Position numbers and translations under genes: made by a program. From contig JAFSCM010000037.1 of NCBI GenBank assembly GCA_017436765.1, positions 1-34,076 of the forward strand: a stretch of 34,076 nucleotides of DNA, given 5' to 3'. The DNA comes from Oscillospiraceae bacterium (GTDB lineage Bacteria; Bacillota; Clostridia; Oscillospirales; Ruminococcaceae). Below are positions 15,510 to 24,700 of this stretch, piece by piece. The notes below the pieces were generated by a model. That model did not search any database and had not been told where the DNA came from. It saw nothing but the letters and a program-made list of their open reading frames with translations. Each line of letters opens with the position of its first letter. Within the stretch, counting starts at the first letter, position 1.

Positions 15510-16214
15510 GTGTCTATGAAATATAAGAGAGTATTGATTAAACTCAGCGGTGAAGCTTTGGCCGGCGACAAGACATTTGGTCTTGATTATCCTACAATTC
15601 TTGAAATCTGTAAAAATATCAAACAGGCTGCAGACCTGGGTGCAGAAATCGGTATTGTAGTTGGCGGCGGCAACTTCTGGAGAGGCCGTTCCAGCGGTGA
15701 TATGGAAAGAACAAGAGCAGACCAGATAGGTATGCTGGCAACAGTTATGAATGCACTTTCTGTTGCAGATGCTCTTGAACATCTTGGTCTTGAAGTAAGA
15801 GTTCAGACAGCTTTGCAGATGAATCAGGTTGCAGAAATGTATATCAGAAACAAAGCTACAAGACATCTTGAAAAGGGCAGAATCGTTATCTTTGCCTGTG
15901 GTACAGGTAACCCGTACTTCTCCACAGATACAGCAGCAGCACTCAGAGCGCTTGAAATTAATGCTGATGTAATTTTCAAGGCAACAATGGTTGACGGCGT
16001 TTATGATAAAGACCCTAAAAAATATCCTGATGCTGTTAAATATGACACACTTACATTTACAAAAGTTTTGAACGATCAGCTTAATGTTATGGATATGACA
16101 GCTGCAACAATGTGCAGAGACAACAAACTTCCTATCCTTGTGTTTGATATGGCTGAGGGCAACTTTGTAAAAGCTATCAAAGGCGAAAAAATCGGTACAT
16201 TAGTGACAGAATAA
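15510..16214 (+). CDS. pyrH: UMP kinase
   Basis: PyrH phosphorylates UMP to UDP with ATP in pyrimidine nucleotide synthesis; it is a hexameric amino-acid-kinase-fold enzyme regulated by UTP and GTP. The 234-residue protein opens [15 protein letters not shown], with [48 protein letters not shown] and the C-terminal [19 protein letters not shown]. The start is ambiguous: GTG 15510 has GAGG 8 bases upstream and is my choice. GTG 15501 overlaps that site, and ATG 15516 is about 14 bases from it. frr follows 14 bases later in the usual pyrH-frr pairing. Confidence 0.97.
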   Translation: MSMKYKRVLIKLSGEALAGDKTFGLDYPTILEICKNIKQAADLGAEIGIVVGGGNFWRGRSSGDMERTRADQIGMLATVMNALSVADALEHLGLEVRVQTALQMNQVAEMYIRNKATRHLEKGRIVIFACGTGNPYFSTDTAAALRALEINADVIFKATMVDGVYDKDPKKYPDAVKYDTLTFTKVLNDQLNVMDMTAATMCRDNKLPILVFDMAEGNFVKAIKGEKIGTLVTE

Positions 16215-16228
16215 GGAGATAAATTATT

Positions 16229-16774
16229 ATGACAAAGTCTTACGAAGAAAGAATGGTTAAAGCTGTTTCTCACCTTGAAAGCGAATATGCATCTGTTCGT
16301 GCAGGCCGCGCAAATCCTGGCGTTCTTGATAAAGTTACAGTTGATTACTATGGTGTTCCTACACCAATAAACCAGGTTGCTTCCGTTGCAGTTACAGAAG
16401 CAAGAACTCTTTCCATCCAGCCATGGGACAGAAGCCTTCTCAAACCTATCACAAAGGCAATTCAGATGTCCGATATCGGCATCAATCCGATTGATGACGG
16501 TGTAAGCATCCGTCTCAATTTCCCTGCACCAACAGAAGAACGCAGAAAAGCTTTGGCAAAAGATGTTTCTAAAATGGCAGAAGAAGCAAAAGTTGCAGTA
16601 AGAAATGTTCGCCGTGATGCGCTGGATAAATTCAAGGCTGCTAAAAAAGCTTCTGAACTTACAGAAGACGATCTTAAAAATCTGGAAGAAAAAATTCAGA
16701 AAATCACAGACAAATACATCAAGGAAGTTGATGCAGTTTGTGAAAAGAAAACAAAAGAGGTTATGGAACTGTAA
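16229..16774 (+). CDS. frr: Ribosome recycling factor
   Basis: RRF splits the post-termination ribosome together with EF-G. The 181-residue protein is close to the usual 185. It has the family signatures VRAGRANPGVLD, YYGVPTPINQVASV, ARTLSIQPWD, LNFPAPTEERRKAL, VRNVRRDALDKFK and a C-terminal helix with EIQKITD-like pattern. It folds as a three-helix bundle plus a small beta domain. The start is ATG at 16229, RBS ATAAGGAG. A terminator-like hairpin stands between it and uppS. Confidence 0.98.
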   Translation: MTKSYEERMVKAVSHLESEYASVRAGRANPGVLDKVTVDYYGVPTPINQVASVAVTEARTLSIQPWDRSLLKPITKAIQMSDIGINPIDDGVSIRLNFPAPTEERRKALAKDVSKMAEEAKVAVRNVRRDALDKFKAAKKASELTEDDLKNLEEKIQKITDKYIKEVDAVCEKKTKEVMEL

Positions 16775-16805
16775 TAGTTTACGCCAAATATAGAAAAACA
16801 AATCA

Positions 16806-16837
16806 GAAGGGCGTTGAAAAATGCCCTTCATTTTTTT
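16806..16837 (+). terminator. Terminator or attenuator between frr and uppS
   Basis: GAAGGGC (16806-16812) pairs with GCCCTTC (16823-16829), followed by A and seven T (16831-16837). The uppS ribosome site AGAGG starts at the very next base, so no promoter fits between hairpin and uppS. Confidence 0.75.
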
Positions 16838-16848
16838 AGAGGTGTTAT

Positions 16849-17553
16849 ATGGAAAATATCACAATTCCTAAACATATAGGCATTATAATGGACGGCAATG
16901 GAAGATGGGCAAAAAAGCGTATGCTTCCAAGAAATATGGGCCATAAAAAAGGTGCGGAAGTTTTTAAGGATATTACCCGTTACTGCAATGAACTTGGCCT
17001 TGAATCTGTTACTTTCTATGCTTTTTCCACCGAAAACTGGAAACGCCCTCAGGAAGAAATTGATGGCCTGATGAAACTGTTCAAACAGTATCTCATTGAT
17101 GCTTTTGACTATGAAAAAGAGAACAATAAAGTTATTTTTCTGGGTGACAAGTCTGCATTCAATCAGGAACTCAGAGAGCTTATGACAGAAATTGAAAGCA
17201 AAACAGCTGACAGAACAGGAATGAAGCTTAATCTGGCACTCAATTACGGTTCCAGGGATGAAATTGTTCATGCCTGCAAAGAAATAGCACAGAAAGTATC
17301 GGAAGGAAGTATGTCGGTTGACGATATAGATGAAAACAGCTTTGCTGATCATCTTTATACAAAAGGTCAGCCGGACCCTGATTTTATTCTTCGTCCAAGC
17401 GGAGAAAAAAGAATTTCCAACTTTTTGCTGTGGCAGTGTGCATATTCAGAATTTATATATATGGATGTGCTCTGGCCGGATTTTACAAGAAAAGATCTGG
17501 ATTCTGCCATTGCGGAATTCAACAGCCGTAACCGAAGATTCGGCGGTGTATAA
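16849..17553 (+). CDS. uppS: Isoprenyl transferase (undecaprenyl diphosphate synthase-like)
   Basis: UppS adds isopentenyl units in cis to farnesyl diphosphate to make the undecaprenyl carrier for cell-wall synthesis. The 234-residue protein has the cis-prenyltransferase motifs in order: HIGIIMDGNGRWAKKR with the catalytic Asp15, GHKKG, FYAFSTENWKRP, LNYGSRDEIVHA, and DFILRPSGEKRISNFLLWQCAYSE. The start is ATG at 16849, RBS AGAGGTG. The next genes make phospholipid and isoprenoid precursors, including two MEP-pathway genes that supply its substrate. Confidence 0.97.
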   Translation: MENITIPKHIGIIMDGNGRWAKKRMLPRNMGHKKGAEVFKDITRYCNELGLESVTFYAFSTENWKRPQEEIDGLMKLFKQYLIDAFDYEKENNKVIFLGDKSAFNQELRELMTEIESKTADRTGMKLNLALNYGSRDEIVHACKEIAQKVSEGSMSVDDIDENSFADHLYTKGQPDPDFILRPSGEKRISNFLLWQCAYSEFIYMDVLWPDFTRKDLDSAIAEFNSRNRRFGGV

Positions 17554-17554
17554 A

Positions 17555-17571
17555 AGAGATATGATATCTCT
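17555..17571. repeat. 17-bp palindrome between uppS and cdsA
   Basis: AGAGATAT (17555-17562), a central G, and ATATCTCT (17564-17571). It lies one base after the uppS stop codon. It lacks a T run, so it is not a clear terminator. Confidence 0.5.
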
Positions 17572-17590
17572 GAACAATTAAGAGGTTTTT

Positions 17591-18448
17591 ATGAAAACAA
17601 GGGTGATATCGGGGATAATAGGTGTTATTATCGGTATTGTTGTGATAACACAGTATTACACGATTTTATTTGATGTTGCAGCTTTTGCAGTTTTTGCTGT
17701 TGCTTTATCTGAAATTTACAGAACATTTAAAGAGGGTAATTCAAAAATATCCGTATTGCTGCTTGCTGCAGCAGGAGCAATGGTGCTGGCAGACAGATAT
17801 TTCAATGTCAATCTGATGTCTCTGGCTGTGGTGTTTACCGTTGCAACAGTCTTTGTGGTTGTATTTGATTTTGAAAAAATCAGATTTACCTCAATTGCAT
17901 CCAGCATTGCCTTTGCAGCTTATGTACTGTTCTGTATCTACAGTATTTTAAGACTGAAATATATTATGCCTGTGGAAAGTTATGGATATGATGCAGCTTT
18001 CCTTGTTGTTCTCTGTGCTGGTATTGCATGGGGCGGCGACAGTATGGCATATTTTTCGGGCTATCTGTTCGGAAAACACAAAATGGCACCTAAACTCAGC
18101 CCTAAAAAAACAATTGAAGGCGCTGTAGGCGGCATTTTAGGCAGTGTTGTGATTGCGTTGATTATGACATATGTTTATGGCCTGACACCGTATTCCACCA
18201 ACAGTGTTGTGGCAGATATAGGCAAAAACTGGATATTTATTGCAGTTTTCGCTGCTGCAGGTTCATTTGTAGGCATTATAGGAGACCTGTTTGCTTCTGC
18301 GGTAAAAAGACAGCAGGGAATAAAGGATTACGGCAATATTATGCCGGGGCACGGCGGTGTGCTTGACCGTTTTGACAGCTTTTTCCTGGTGGCCACTATA
18401 ATTGCACTGATGGCAGATTTCATTGTTTTATCAAACGGAGTGATATAA
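17591..18448 (+). CDS. cdsA: Phosphatidate cytidylyltransferase
   Basis: CdsA makes CDP-diacylglycerol from phosphatidate and CTP, the branch point of phospholipid synthesis, in the membrane. The 285-residue protein has about eight membrane segments. The family signature lies near residues 236-260: SAVKRQQGIKDYG, then PGHGGVLDRFDS. The GGDSMAYFSGYLFGKHKMAPKLSPKKTIEG segment before it is also typical. The start is ATG at 17591, RBS AAGAGG. dxr begins on the base after its stop codon, so the two are tightly coupled. Confidence 0.96.
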   Translation: MKTRVISGIIGVIIGIVVITQYYTILFDVAAFAVFAVALSEIYRTFKEGNSKISVLLLAAAGAMVLADRYFNVNLMSLAVVFTVATVFVVVFDFEKIRFTSIASSIAFAAYVLFCIYSILRLKYIMPVESYGYDAAFLVVLCAGIAWGGDSMAYFSGYLFGKHKMAPKLSPKKTIEGAVGGILGSVVIALIMTYVYGLTPYSTNSVVADIGKNWIFIAVFAAAGSFVGIIGDLFASAVKRQQGIKDYGNIMPGHGGVLDRFDSFFLVATIIALMADFIVLSNGVI

Positions 18449-19606
18449 ATGTATAAAAATTTGATTTTGCTTGGTTCCACAGGTTCTATCGGTACACAGA
18501 GCCTTGATGTTGTGCGCAAATACGGTATAAATGTTGTTGCCTTGTCTGCCCATAAAAATGTTAAGCTTCTGGAAGAACAAATAAAAGAGTTCCGTCCTGA
18601 ATATATTTGTATTACAGATGATGTAAGTGCCAATAATTTTGAAGAAAAAGCAAAAGAACTGGGAGTAATACTTTTCAAAGGCAGTGAAGGTGTGCAGAAA
18701 CTTGCACAGCTGGAAGATTATAATGATATTGTAGTTCTTAACTCAATTGTAGGTATTGCCGGTTTAAGAGCAACTCTTGCTGCCATTGAAAGCGGCAAGG
18801 ATGTAGCATTGGCAAATAAAGAAAGCCTTGTTACAGGCGGCAAGCTTGTTATGGATGCTGTAAAAAAACATAATGTTAAACTTCTGCCGGTTGACAGTGA
18901 GCACTCGGCAATTTTCCAGTGTATGCAGGATAAAAATTCTGTTCCTTCACTCAAGAAAATTCTTCTTACAGCATCAGGTGGCCCATTCTTCGGGTATACA
19001 ACCGAACAGCTGGCACAGGTTACAAAGGAACAGGCACTTAAGCATCCAAACTGGTCTATGGGCAGCAAAATTACAATTGATTCTGCCACACTTATGAACA
19101 AAGGCCTTGAACTTATCGAGGCAGTGTGGCTGTTCAGTGTCAAACCTGAAGATATCCAGATTGTTGTGCACAGACAGAGTATAATTCATTCTATGGTGGA
19201 ATATGCCGACAACAGTGTTATAGCACAGCTTGGAACACCTGACATGAGAATACCTATCCAGTATTCACTTACATATCCGCAGAGAATGGAAAGCAATGCT
19301 GCCGGACTGGATTTCTTTACTGTAAAGGATTTTACCTTTGCACCGGCTGATGAAGACACTTTCCTTTGCCTTAAAGCCGCAAAAGAGGCTATTGCAAAAG
19401 GCGGATTGTATCCTTGTGCAGTAAACGGCGCAAATGAAAGGGCAGTAGAACTGTTTTTGAATGATAAAATTTCATTTCTTGATATCGGCAAGGCTGTTTA
19501 CGGCGTGCTGAATCAGTTTGAATTTGGCGAAGAGTACACATTGGAAGATGTATTCGATGCCGATAAAAAAGCAAGAGAATATGTTGACAGCATATTCAAT
19601 ATATAA
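18449..19606 (+). CDS. dxr: 1-deoxy-D-xylulose 5-phosphate reductoisomerase
   Basis: Dxr (IspC) converts DXP to 2-C-methyl-D-erythritol 4-phosphate with NADPH, the first committed step of the MEP isoprenoid pathway. The 385-residue protein has the NADPH loop LLGSTGSIGTQSLDV at the N-terminus, ALANKESLVTGG, the metal-binding LLPVDSEHSAIFQCM, the flexible-loop region TASGGPFFG, TIDSATLMNKGLELIEA, and HRQSIIHSMVEYADNSVIAQLG. The start is ATG at 18449. Placed between cdsA and rseP, as in many Clostridia, it supplies precursors for UppS in the same cluster. Confidence 0.98.
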   Translation: MYKNLILLGSTGSIGTQSLDVVRKYGINVVALSAHKNVKLLEEQIKEFRPEYICITDDVSANNFEEKAKELGVILFKGSEGVQKLAQLEDYNDIVVLNSIVGIAGLRATLAAIESGKDVALANKESLVTGGKLVMDAVKKHNVKLLPVDSEHSAIFQCMQDKNSVPSLKKILLTASGGPFFGYTTEQLAQVTKEQALKHPNWSMGSKITIDSATLMNKGLELIEAVWLFSVKPEDIQIVVHRQSIIHSMVEYADNSVIAQLGTPDMRIPIQYSLTYPQRMESNAAGLDFFTVKDFTFAPADEDTFLCLKAAKEAIAKGGLYPCAVNGANERAVELFLNDKISFLDIGKAVYGVLNQFEFGEEYTLEDVFDADKKAREYVDSIFNI

Positions 19607-19620
19607 ATCTGAGGTATTTA

Positions 19621-20652
19621 ATGAGTTTTCTTATTAATGCTTTGGCTTCAATCTTTGTTTTCAGTATCGTAATTTTTATTCACGAACTGGGACATTTTGT
19701 TGTTGCCAAAAAAAGTGGTATAAAAGTAAATGAATTCAGCATCGGTATGGGACCAAAGCTGTTTTCGAAAACAAAAGGGGAAACCGATTATTCAATCCGT
19801 GCACTTCCTATCGGCGGATTTGTTGCCATGGAAGGTGAGGATGAAGAAAGTGAAGCTGAAGGTTCTTTCAGCAGAGCACCTGTTGCCAACAGAATAGCAG
19901 TTGTAGTTGCCGGTGCGGTGATGAATCTTATTCTCGGTTTTGTAATTCTTGTATTTCTCACTTCTCAGCAGAATGCAATTACCAGCAGAACTGTAAGCCA
20001 GTTTCACGAAGGTGCAATGACACAGCAGACGGGGCTTAGAGTTGATGATGAGATAATCGCAGTAAACGGCAGAAGATGCTATATAGCAAACGATATCATC
20101 TATGAATTTGCACGCACACAGAATGGTACAGCAGACTTTACTGTACGCAGAGACGGCGAAATAACACAGCTTGAAGATGTTACATTTGAAACATATACTG
20201 ATGAAAACGGATATAAACAGATGGTTATAGACTTTTATGTTTATCCTACAGAAAAAACAGTTGTTTCGGTTGTGCGTGAAGCGGTCCACTGGACAATGAG
20301 TCTGGCAAGAACCATATTCTTAAGCCTTGTTGATATGGTTACAGGCAGAGTTGCGATGAATCAGATTTCCGGTCCTGTGGGCATAGTTTCTGTAATAAGC
20401 GAAGCGGCGTCGGTAGGGTTGAAACCTGTGTTGAATATTCTTGCGCTTATAACTATAAATCTCGGTGTTTTCAACCTTATTCCATTTCCTGCACTGGACG
20501 GAGGAAGACTTGTTTTCCTTCTTATTGAACTGTTCAGAGGCAAACCTATAAACCCAAAATATGAAATTTGGGTTAACGCAGCAGGTATGGTTATTCTGCT
20601 GGGATTTATGGCTCTGGTAACATTCAGTGATGTAACAAGACTTATTTTTTAA
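19621..20652 (+). CDS. rseP: RIP metalloprotease RseP
   Basis: RseP (RasP/YluC in Bacillus) is a site-2 zinc protease that cuts membrane helices of anti-sigma factors and leftover signal peptides. The 343-residue protein has the zinc motif HELGH (residues 21-25) in the first helix and a PDZ domain near residues 120-190 (EGAMTQQTGLRVDDEIIAVNG). NQISGPVGI comes next, and the second metal site LDGG follows in PFPALDGGRLVF. The start is ATG at 19621, RBS CTGAGGT. Anti-sigma substrates are not in the window. Confidence 0.97.
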   Translation: MSFLINALASIFVFSIVIFIHELGHFVVAKKSGIKVNEFSIGMGPKLFSKTKGETDYSIRALPIGGFVAMEGEDEESEAEGSFSRAPVANRIAVVVAGAVMNLILGFVILVFLTSQQNAITSRTVSQFHEGAMTQQTGLRVDDEIIAVNGRRCYIANDIIYEFARTQNGTADFTVRRDGEITQLEDVTFETYTDENGYKQMVIDFYVYPTEKTVVSVVREAVHWTMSLARTIFLSLVDMVTGRVAMNQISGPVGIVSVISEAASVGLKPVLNILALITINLGVFNLIPFPALDGGRLVFLLIELFRGKPINPKYEIWVNAAGMVILLGFMALVTFSDVTRLIF

Positions 20653-20667
20653 AACGGGGATGTTTAT

Positions 20668-21723
20668 ATGAGACATATAAAAAGAGAACTTAAAATAGGC
20701 AATACAGCTATAGGCGGCAGCAATCCTGTGCTTGTACAGAGTATGCTGAATGTCAAATCAAGCGATGTGGAAGGCAATGTCAGACAGGCTGTAGAACTGG
20801 AAAAAGCAGGCTGTCAGATTGTCAGGGTAAGTGTACCCACACTGGAAGATGTGCGTCTTGTTGAAGCTATTAAAAATGAAATAACCATTCCATTGGTTGC
20901 AGATATTCATTTTGATTATAAAATAGCACTTGCCTGTGCGGATGCAGGTATTGATAAAATCCGTATCAATCCAGGCAATATCGGCGACGATGAAAAGGTA
21001 AAAGCTGTTGTTAAAGCCTGCAGTGCTAAAAATATACCAATCAGAATCGGTGTAAATGCAGGTTCTCTTGAAAAAAATATTCTTGCCAGATACGGCAAAC
21101 CTTCTCCTGAAGCATTGTGCGAAAGTGCAATGTATCATATAGGCTTGCTTGAAAGATTCGATTTCAACGATATTGCAGTTTCAATCAAATCTTCCAATGT
21201 AAAGAATATGATTGAAGCATATACACTTCTTGATTCGAAATGCAATTATCCTCTTCACCTTGGTGTTACAGAGGCTGGTACATACCGTATGGGCATTATC
21301 AAATCTGCAATGGGTATAGGAAGCCTGCTTATGAACGGCATCGGTGATACAATCCGTGTAAGCCTTACAGATGCACCTGTAAGAGAAATTGACGCAGGTT
21401 TTGATATTCTCCGTGCGGCGGGTCATAAAGTGAACGGTCCTGAAATTATTTCCTGTCCTACCTGCGGCAGAACACGCCTTGATGTTGCAGCAATCGCAAA
21501 TGAAGTTGAAGCAGGTCTTAAAGGTCTCAATAAAAATATAAAAGTTGCTGTTATGGGCTGTGTTGTAAACGGGCCGGGAGAAGCAAGAGAAGCGGATATC
21601 GGTATCGCCTGCGGTGTAAACAATGCTGCAATGTTTAAAAAAGGTGTTAAAGTAAAAACATACACAGGCAATTTTGTGGAAGAATTTATAAAAGATATTA
21701 AAATTTGTGCAGAGGAGTTATAA
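20668..21723 (+). CDS. ispG: 4-hydroxy-3-methylbut-2-enyl diphosphate synthase (flavodoxin/ferredoxin)
   Basis: IspG (GcpE) reduces MEcPP to HMBPP, the penultimate MEP-pathway step, with a [4Fe-4S] cluster. The 351-residue protein has an N-terminal TIM barrel (VQSMLNVKSSDVEGNV, VADIHFDYKIAL, KIRINPGNIGDD, IRIGVNAGSLE). The iron-sulfur domain has Cys263 and Cys266 in SCPTCGRTRLD, and Cys298 in MGCVVNGPGEA with Glu305. The start is ATG at 20668 with GGGG upstream. polC starts on the base after its stop codon. Confidence 0.98.
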   Translation: MRHIKRELKIGNTAIGGSNPVLVQSMLNVKSSDVEGNVRQAVELEKAGCQIVRVSVPTLEDVRLVEAIKNEITIPLVADIHFDYKIALACADAGIDKIRINPGNIGDDEKVKAVVKACSAKNIPIRIGVNAGSLEKNILARYGKPSPEALCESAMYHIGLLERFDFNDIAVSIKSSNVKNMIEAYTLLDSKCNYPLHLGVTEAGTYRMGIIKSAMGIGSLLMNGIGDTIRVSLTDAPVREIDAGFDILRAAGHKVNGPEIISCPTCGRTRLDVAAIANEVEAGLKGLNKNIKVAVMGCVVNGPGEAREADIGIACGVNNAAMFKKGVKVKTYTGNFVEEFIKDIKICAEEL

Positions 21724-24700
21724 GTGGGAAATCTGCTTCTGACAGTTTATAAAGAACTTCAAAAAAATAACCCTTTTGCTCATGAATATATGGAAGTTGT
21801 TCTTGAGCAGATTCAGGTTGAAAAAAAATCATCAAAACTTACAGCCGTGATACATTCATCACGGCTGCTTAGCTATGCCGCAATAGAGTATTTTGCAATG
21901 TATATGCATCAGAAATATCCGCGGTTTTCAATTGATGTTACCAATACATTTGATAAGGAAAGCTTATCTGAAAAGGATTTCCCGACATTATTCAGACTGT
22001 TTTCAGAAAGCGTAAAAACTGTTCCGTCCCTTTTCTTTGAAGAAGCAGAAGTTGACCTTCAGGATAAGGAAATAACAGTAAATGTTGCACAGGGCAAAAG
22101 TTTTCTTGAGGCGATTGATTTTGTCACTCTGTTTTCAGATTACATTTTATACCTGACGGGAAAAGAGTATAAAATCAAGCTTATCCAGGCAAAAGAACCT
22201 TCAAAAACCAAGGTTCCGGTATATGAACTTGAAAACAAAGTTGTAAAAATTGTGGAAAAATCCAAATATGATGATTTTGAAATACCGGGTCTTAACATCA
22301 AAAAAGATTCTGTAAAGGTTATTCACGGCAAATATCAGTCAATTAAGCCTAAGGAGATTATCAGTATCGACCAGGCACTTAATGATACCGGCAAGGTTAC
22401 TGTATGGGGCAAAGTTTTTGCAGTGGCAGAGCAGGGCAACTTCCGTAAAATATTTATTTATTCAATTACGGACGGTTCAAACTCCATCAACTTGAAAATA
22501 CTGCTTGACCCTAATGATAAAAATATTGAAAAATGGGAAGGCATAAAACCCGGTATGCATTTTGCAGTCAGAGGCGACTGTCAGATGGATAAGTACGAAC
22601 GCGATTTTGTAATTATGCCTTATGACATCATCTCTTTTTCTCTGCAGGAAAAAAAGGATACTGCGGAAGAAAAAAGGGTGGAACTGCATCTTCATACCAA
22701 ACTTTCTGCTATGGATGCCCTTGTAGAGCCGGGAGATGCCGTACGAAAAGCATATAAATACGGCCACAGAGCAGTTGCAATTACAGATCACGGCGTAGTT
22801 CAGGGGTTTCCGCAGGCTATGCTGGAATGTGATGCAATCAGAAAAGAAAATCCTGATGCGGATTTCAAGGTTATATATGGCTGTGAAGGATACCTTGTAG
22901 ATAACACTGTTGATATCTATACAGGCAATCGTGCAGATGCTATAGCCGATACAGAATTTGTTGTTTTTGATATTGAAACAACGGGACTTACGCCTAATAC
23001 AGAAAATATTACCGAAATAGGGGCGGTACTGGTTAAAGGCGAAGAGGTGCTGGATGAATTCCACACCTTTGTTGACCCTGAAAAACATATACCTGAAAGA
23101 ATAACCGAGCTTACCGGCATTACAGATGAAATGGTAAAAGGTGCTCCAAGTCAGGCGGATGCCATCACGGCATTTAAAGAATTTATCGGTGACAGAATTA
23201 TAATTGCCCATAATGCCGCAAGTTTTGATGTTAACTTTATTCAGGTTGTAGGTGAAAGACTGGGTATTTCCTTTGAATACGAAGTGATAGATACATTGCC
23301 TTTGGCACAGAATCTACTCACAGAACTAAAAAAACATAAGCTGGATATTGTTGCAGAACATTATAATCTTGGCAATTTCAACCACCATAGAGCCACAGAC
23401 GATGCAAAAATGCTGTTTGAAATACTTAAATGTATGGAAAAAGACCTTGCAGAAAAAGGTATAACACAGCTTAATCAGATAAATGCAGGGCTCAGCAGCA
23501 CACAGAAACTGCCAAGAAAGAGCAATCACATCATACTTCTCTGTAAAAATAAGGCAGGCCTTAAAAATTTATACAAGCTTATTTCTTTCGGTCATCTGAA
23601 ATATTTTTTCAAACAGCCAAGAATGCCAAAAAGCGAGATTATTGCTCACCGTGATGGGTTGATTATCGGTTCAGCCTGTGAAGCTGGTGAACTTTACAGA
23701 GCGGTTGTGGAGGGCAAACCTCATAAAGAACTGCTTAAAATAGCATCTTTTTATGATTTTCTTGAAGTACAACCCCTTGGCAACAACGAATATATGCTCC
23801 GTGAAGGTATTGTGGAATCCATTGAGCAGATAAAGGATTTCAACCGAAAGATTATTCAGCTGGGCGAAGAACTGAATATTCCGGTTGTAGCAACAGGGGA
23901 TGTTCACTTTATGACAATGGAAGATTCAAAATACCGCGCTATTCTTATGGCAGGTATGGGATTTTCCGATGCAGACAATCAGGCTCCGCTGTATTTCAGA
24001 ACAACAGATGAAATGCTGGAAGAATTCAGCTATCTGTCGCCTGAAAAAGCTTTTGAGATTGTCGTGACAAATCCAAATCTTATTGCGGATATGTGTGATA
24101 AGGATTTAAGAGCTATTCCTAAAGGTACATATCCTCCGAGCATAGACGGTGCGGAAGAGGAACTGCGTACCGCAACATACAAAAAACTTCACGACATATA
24201 CGGTGAAAATCCGCCTGCAATTATCACGGAAAGGGTAGATAAGGAACTTAACAGTATTATCAAGCACGGATATGCTGTTCTGTATGTAATTGCAAAAAAA
24301 TTGGTACAGAACAGTGAGGAAAATGGATACCTTGTAGGTTCCCGTGGTTCTGTTGGTTCTTCATCTATTGCGTTTTTCTCAAGTATATCTGAGGTTAATC
24401 CGCTTCCGCCGCACTATGTGTGCCCAAGCTGTAAATACAGCGAGTTTGATGTGCCGGAACAGTATCTCACAGGCTTCGACCTTCCTGATAAAACCTGCCC
24501 TGTATGCGGTGCAAAGCTTCACGGTGATGGCAGCGATATTCCGTTTGAAACCTTCCTGGGATTTGACGGAGACAAAGAGCCTGATATAGACCTTAACTTT
24601 TCAGGTGAATATCAGTCCTTTGCCCATAAATATACCGAGGATTTGTTTGGTCATGAATATGTGTTCAAGGCAGGTACAATTTCTGCTTTACAGGATAAAA

